64,000 nucleotides of DNA from Theropithecus gelada (Eukaryota; Chordata; Mammalia; Primates; Cercopithecidae), in assembly GCF_003255815.1 (NCBI RefSeq), contig NC_037680.1:7747930-7811929 (forward strand), in the 5' to 3' direction. A program made the position numbers and the translations under genes. This document shows, piece after piece, positions 59,567 to 64,000 of this stretch (within the stretch, counting starts at the first letter, position 1; each line of letters starts with the position of its first letter). Under the pieces are notes generated by a model. That model was not told the DNA's origin, did not search any database, and worked only from the letters and a program-made list of their open reading frames with translations.

Positions 59567-62099
59567 GTACCGATTTCCAAAGATCATAGCACATATACAC
59601 ATAAATCAGACATATGTGACATTTCCTTCTCTTGTTAATATGCATGCTAAGTAATATGAAAAGGCGAAACAACTCATCTCACACCCAAAGGTTATTTGTG
59701 TATATATAATTCTATAAATGATTCCATTAAAAATCAATAATATAATCCACTCAATTCCCCAAATTATGAATTTTTTCCAAGAACCCACACTTGTGGATAT
59801 TTTATATACAACACAAAATAGCTACAATAAAGAAAAAACATTTAAACAAGTGTGCTATTTCCCTGGGAACTATTTCGTTGTAAATATTCCTCTAAAGTTT
59901 ATAGCCATTTATCTGCTACCACAGCGGCCTGAAAACCAAGTGAGAATTTTCAATATTCTGTCCATACTTTTGCATCCTGAAGGAAATATATGTAAAACTA
60001 ACTGATTTGTTCTGATTCCACTGAGATATTTAGTGCATAAACGCATATAATTTATGTGTGTGTGTTTTCTTAGATGTGTACATAAAGTCCCATGAGAAAG
60101 TCTCAATAAGTTTAGTTGTAGCAAACATTTATTCCTTACTTTAGTCATCATGATTTAAAATACATGAGACTTTACAAGTTAAACTTTAACAATAATCTGT
60201 ATTTCATTGTCTATAACATATTCACTAAACCTCATGTTTAGTAACCCAACTTTTTCTCCCCAATGTACACATAGTCGTGTTGATTTTTAAACCAGTTCTC
60301 TTGGAAGAATGTGCTGATTTTAGCTTTTGTCATGAAACGACTTTTTCTTATCTTCTAAAGCATTGTGGTTATTGTTCTCAAGCCATTCGCAGCCATGTGA
60401 TGATGTTATAGTTTATTTTTTTCTTGATACAATAAAATCAGCATCATGTCAATGGACACTATGCCATTTCAACAGAGTGCATTAGCTTGATGGCTTAAAT
60501 AAGGAACAAAACCTCAATCATTTATCATATAATATTGTAAAGCTTTAAGCTTGCTAAATTTTAAAGCAAATTTTGTAGAGACTTCTAGCACAACCTCAAT
60601 GAATTTGACAGGTGTTAGCTCATGAGAGCCAATCAGCTTTGTGTTTACAGATGGAAAAATTACATCTGGCTCCATAAATCTATCACACTGTCAGTCTCCT
60701 TAAAGCACTCCTACTATAATTTTTCTTTTCCTTCTCCTCAACAAAATGCCTTTCTAATCCTATTTTTTGTTTAGTGACAATAGATTACATTCTCATAGTC
60801 CTATTCAGCGGTGTTAATTTCTCCCCCAAGGTTTAAGCTTATGCTATTTTTCCCACCACTCCATATTAGAATATATTTTACTCTCCTCTTCTTAAAGTTC
60901 ACGTATCTTTCAATACTTAGGTTCAAATTCATTTGCCTTAAAAATGTGGCTCTGCTAGAAAGAAACATACAAGTCATGTTACCTTAGGAAAGAGAAAAAA
61001 CATGTTCCCATTAGTTAAGCCTATGTATGCATACTTTCTTCCCTATTCGGCTACTACAAAGTATATAGGACTATAGTTAATGATAGCAAGTAGCTTGCAA
61101 TAGGTGCTATTTATATGGTTGCTGGAAACTGAGATTTGTCTTTTTACTCAATTATATTGATTTCTTCTTGGATTGTCTTTTTATGTACAATATTGTATGG
61201 GTGGTGAAACTGGTTTTTAAATTATTATTTTCACTGACATTTTATTTAAATAGTAACATAATCAATTACCTTGCTTTCTTCCAGGAAACTGAATGCAACA
61301 TAAACAAGAATAGCTACACCTATAAATATGGAATATGTTGACCTAGCCTGCATCTTTTTAAAGCATATTATGCAATGATTTGTATGCCTTTTTCTAAATT
61401 TTTAAACAAAGAACAAGAATATAGATTTAGCAACCACATAAAGGATGAGTTATATTAAATTTATGTATAAATATTAAATTGTGCTGTTAAATGTCACTTA
61501 AATTTTAAAATGGGAAGTTAAAATTAAAAAGGAAATAAAGATCTTAGGCATTGTGAATGTGGAAACCTCTGTAGTCACTTTTATCAAATTCTTCCTCTTT
61601 TTTCTTTTACTGAAAATACCAAGATTAATACCTATCACAAATTAGCTACATCTGTACAATAATTTTACGTCATTTCCTTCTATTGTTGCCTATTTCACCC
61701 TTAAAGTTGGAAATGAGTTGCAGCTGTTGGATTAATAATGATGGGGGGTGGTGGGTTCTGTTCCCTCTTTCCTCTATTTTTTCATTATAGCATGAGCTAC
61801 CTTTATCATTATTTACCTAAATATTCTTGTCTTCTATCTCCACATATGATCACTATTCTTTATCTTTTTGTGTTGATGTTGTACAATTTTGTCCTTTTTA
61901 TACTTTCATATCTAGTCTTAATCAAATGTGACTTTCCCTCTTAATTTATTTCTTTTATTCCTCTTCTTTCCCTTTTGCATGGTACATAGGAAAAAAAAGT
62001 GTCTGGGCTATGAGTCTCATGTTAATAAATGAGTGAAAGATATGAGATGGTGATTAAGATTAAAGGAGAAATATGGTCATGTGGGGTTCTGAGAGTCAT
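59567..62099. other. Long unassigned AT-rich stretch, no gene recognised
   Basis: 2.5 kb without a supported gene or named repeat. Short open frames (59718-60005, 61738-61944) have no domain. Confidence 0.4.
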
Positions 62100-62413
62100 A
62101 TCTAGTGAAACACATGTTATATATAATGTGTATGAGTATATGTTACATATAATGTATTTGTATATGTTATATAAAGCATGTGTGCATGTGCATATGTTAT
62201 ATAAAACATATAAACTCTCCTGTGGGGAGAGATCTATCTGGCATTTTATTAAACAATGTATATATATGCATATATATAATATACATACATATGTACCTAT
62301 AAATACATATATACATATGTGTGTATGTGTGTAAGTAGGTAGGTATGTAGATAGGTAGACAGAGAGAGAGAGAGAGAGAGAGAGATAGATCGATCGATCT
62401 CCCTACAGGAGAG
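62100..62413. repeat. AT/CA/GTAG/GA simple-sequence cluster inside an inverted repeat
   Basis: Imperfect repeats of tatgttatataaa lie at 62114-62210. Arm 62215-62239 (ctctcctgtggggagagatc plus tatct) is the inverse of 62383-62413 apart from a 6 bp GATC-type insertion and one mismatch. Between the arms lie TA, GTAT and GTAG tracts and a GA run (62361-62384). Confidence 0.85.
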
Positions 62414-62740
62414 CTTCTTCAAACAAAGTAACATTAAACAATGGTGTGTGAACAGTGCTTATGGTAAGAAAATCTATAGAGAAATGAAGAGAAAAGTAGT
62501 CAACATTTGTTGTGTCTTTTATTTATTAGGTACTTTCTAAGAAACTAGAGGATACAGATATATACAATGTAAGATTCTGCAACTCAAAATCTACGCTCAC
62601 TTTTATTCTGTTACCAATACTTCATCTATACAACATCATTCTAATAACCCTAGGTATCTTCTTTCTTGTCTTCTCTCTATATATATTGATCTCTCTCTTT
62701 TCAGTTCTCTCTATATACACATCTTGACTCGTGGTATTTA
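62414..62740. other. Unassigned sequence, possible weak L2
   Basis: 62498-62600 (gtgtcttttatttattaggt) is faintly like antisense L2. No gene. Confidence 0.3.
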
Positions 62741-62746
62741 CACACA

Positions 62747-62747
<1 letters not shown>

Positions 62748-62782
<35 letters not shown>
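62748..62782. repeat. (CA)17 microsatellite
   Basis: About 34 bases of pure CA. Confidence 0.97.
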
Positions 62783-62783
<1 letters not shown>

Positions 62784-63062
62784 TAATCATACATTCTCTT
62801 AAACTCTTGCTACCAAAACTCTTAACTCATTTTGATCCATAATAATCCTCTTTCTCATTTCTCCTCTTCAGTTAAGTAAATAAACTTGGCATTCTCTTAT
62901 CTATGGATGTCTCTATGTGATTTGGCTCCTATACTCTATCATCTTTTTAAAAACTTGGTAATATCAATTATGCTTGCTTGCTTCTTAATATTTAAGATCT
63001 CTTTAAAAAACATTAAAATTACCATAAAAAATAATGCTCTCTGATATTACATTTTAAAAAGT
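62783..63062. other. Unassigned sequence
   Basis: Pyrimidine-rich then A/T-rich; nothing gene-like. Confidence 0.4.
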
Positions 63063-63440
63063 CTAAACTTCCCTGGACCTCATATTCTTCTGAAATTCTC
63101 TCTCCTTTTGACAGCCAAACTATTATGAAGGTTATTAATGCCTGTCATCCCCACTTCCTTGTTTGAAAGACTCTCCTCACTCCACTCCTATCTGGCTTCT
63201 GCCCTATGTCTCATTCCAAATATTGCCTATTCAGAACTCAATGCCTTCACTGTCCTTGAAGTCAATAATTATTTTTTTATCTCCCATAGGACTCCTACCC
63301 TAATTCTCCTCTTTGAGTTCAGAAGCATAATCTCAGAGGCTTACTTGATTTTTCTTTTAAATATCTTAAGACAACTCTTTATTATTATGTCCAAAAAGAA
63401 ACTTATCATCTTTCTGCTCCAAATCTTCCTGCTCCTAAAA
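63063..63440 (+). repeat. L2 ORF2-region relic
   Basis: ctctcctcactccactccta then taaatatcttaagacaactc and atgtccaaaaagaaacttat follow the sense L2 coding region near its end (canonical ...catctcaaact...atgtccaaaactgaact). The 145-codon open frame at 63138-63575 overlaps this relic; its pieces IMSKKKLIIF and LQIFLLL are compatible with decayed L2 protein. Confidence 0.5.
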
Positions 63441-64000
63441 GAGATACAAATGAATAAGCTTGGGTGTTCAAGGAGTAGACAGTCCAGTGTTAGAAACTCA
63501 CAAAAAATAAATGCCAAATTACTATGTAATATGTGCTATTATAATGATGATCGGGACGAAAATATATATATATAATTCAAAAGAGAAAAAAATGCCAAAA
63601 CTATAATCAAGCTAAGATGATAATATCTTTTTATACCTAGAAGGTTGGCAACAATTCAGCAGTATGACTATATCAATCATTAAGTGTTGTGAGAATTTAG
63701 GGGAAAATACCAAAAGCAGGATACTTAATAAATGCTACAAGAATAGGGATTTTAGGACCTCCTGACAGGATGAGACAGCACTGTGACTGAGTTTTGCTTA
63801 AAAAGCAGGTCTAATTGACATGATTAAGAAGGGAGAATAAATATTATTAGGAAAGGCAGAGGGATATAAAAGGGATACACATAGAAGTGTTCAGAAAAAC
63901 TGAAAGTGGAGGAGACTAAAGAAGAAAAACTACAAAGGCATAAAGAAATAATTTAATGTCGGTCCTGCTCAAGAAATTGAAGAGGTATTATTTCATTTGA
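63441..64000. other. Unassigned sequence to the window end
   Basis: No gene is visible. A faint antisense L2-like trend around 63640-63880 is not strong enough to call. Confidence 0.35.

Noticed and set aside
59330..59638. 102-codon frame with exon-like end
   Set aside because: Made of TA-rich simple sequence and an Alu right arm.
63138..63575. 145-codon frame as a host gene
   Set aside because: Overlaps an L2 relic; the readable pieces fit decayed L2 protein.

Overview
The window looks like intergenic (or deep intronic) chromosomal DNA of a catarrhine primate, most probably an Old World monkey. The primate origin is clear from several Alu copies, primate L1PA-type LINEs, an LTR12 (HERV9-type) solo LTR and an MSTA-type MaLR LTR. 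The Old World monkey call rests mainly on the young Alu at 43683-43984. It reads CTCAAGCCTG where the human AluY consensus has CTCACGCCTG, and GAGATCCGGCC where human has GAGATCGCGCC, both marks of the cercopithecid AluYR lineage. Repeat family names come from recall of consensus sequences, not from a search.

I see no intact host protein-coding gene, no tRNA or rRNA gene and no CRISPR array. Nearly every long open reading frame is a piece of an L1 ORF1 or ORF2, or its shadow.

1-5145: low-complexity and unassigned sequence with a MIR, a 5'-truncated L1 tail (922-2140), a second MIR and an Alu-monomer relic. 5146-17330: an ancient antisense L1M/L1ME element that served as landing pad for four later insertions. 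These are a full-length-type L1PA (5611-12291) that itself carries an LTR12 solo LTR in its 5'UTR (11133-12236), a twin-primed L1 (12596-13708) and an Alu (15183-15478). 17330-25440: mostly unassigned DNA with old L1M and L2 relics. 25440-31890: a HAL1/L1M ORF1 relic split by an antisense AluY and by a 4.4 kb internally deleted L1PA (27277-31647).

31890-37800: mostly unassigned DNA with small tandem duplications and a MIR. 37823-43202: a sense-strand L1PA with a perfect 17 bp target-site duplication (TSD), followed by the AluYR. 44000-52250: unassigned DNA with MER5A, L2, MIR and the MSTA-type LTR. 52720-55482: an L1MA/L1MB tail, an AluS, and a MER2-type DNA transposon. The MER2 copy is interrupted by a twin-primed L1 that appears to carry a 255 bp 3' transduction. 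55483-64000: unassigned DNA with L2 relics, a probable undetermined LTR, an Alu half, microsatellites and an inverted repeat.

The interest lies in insertion history: nesting order readable from TSDs, a candidate L1 3' transduction, an LTR12 placed where it could drive an L1 body, and a perfect 19 bp hairpin at an Alu insertion edge.
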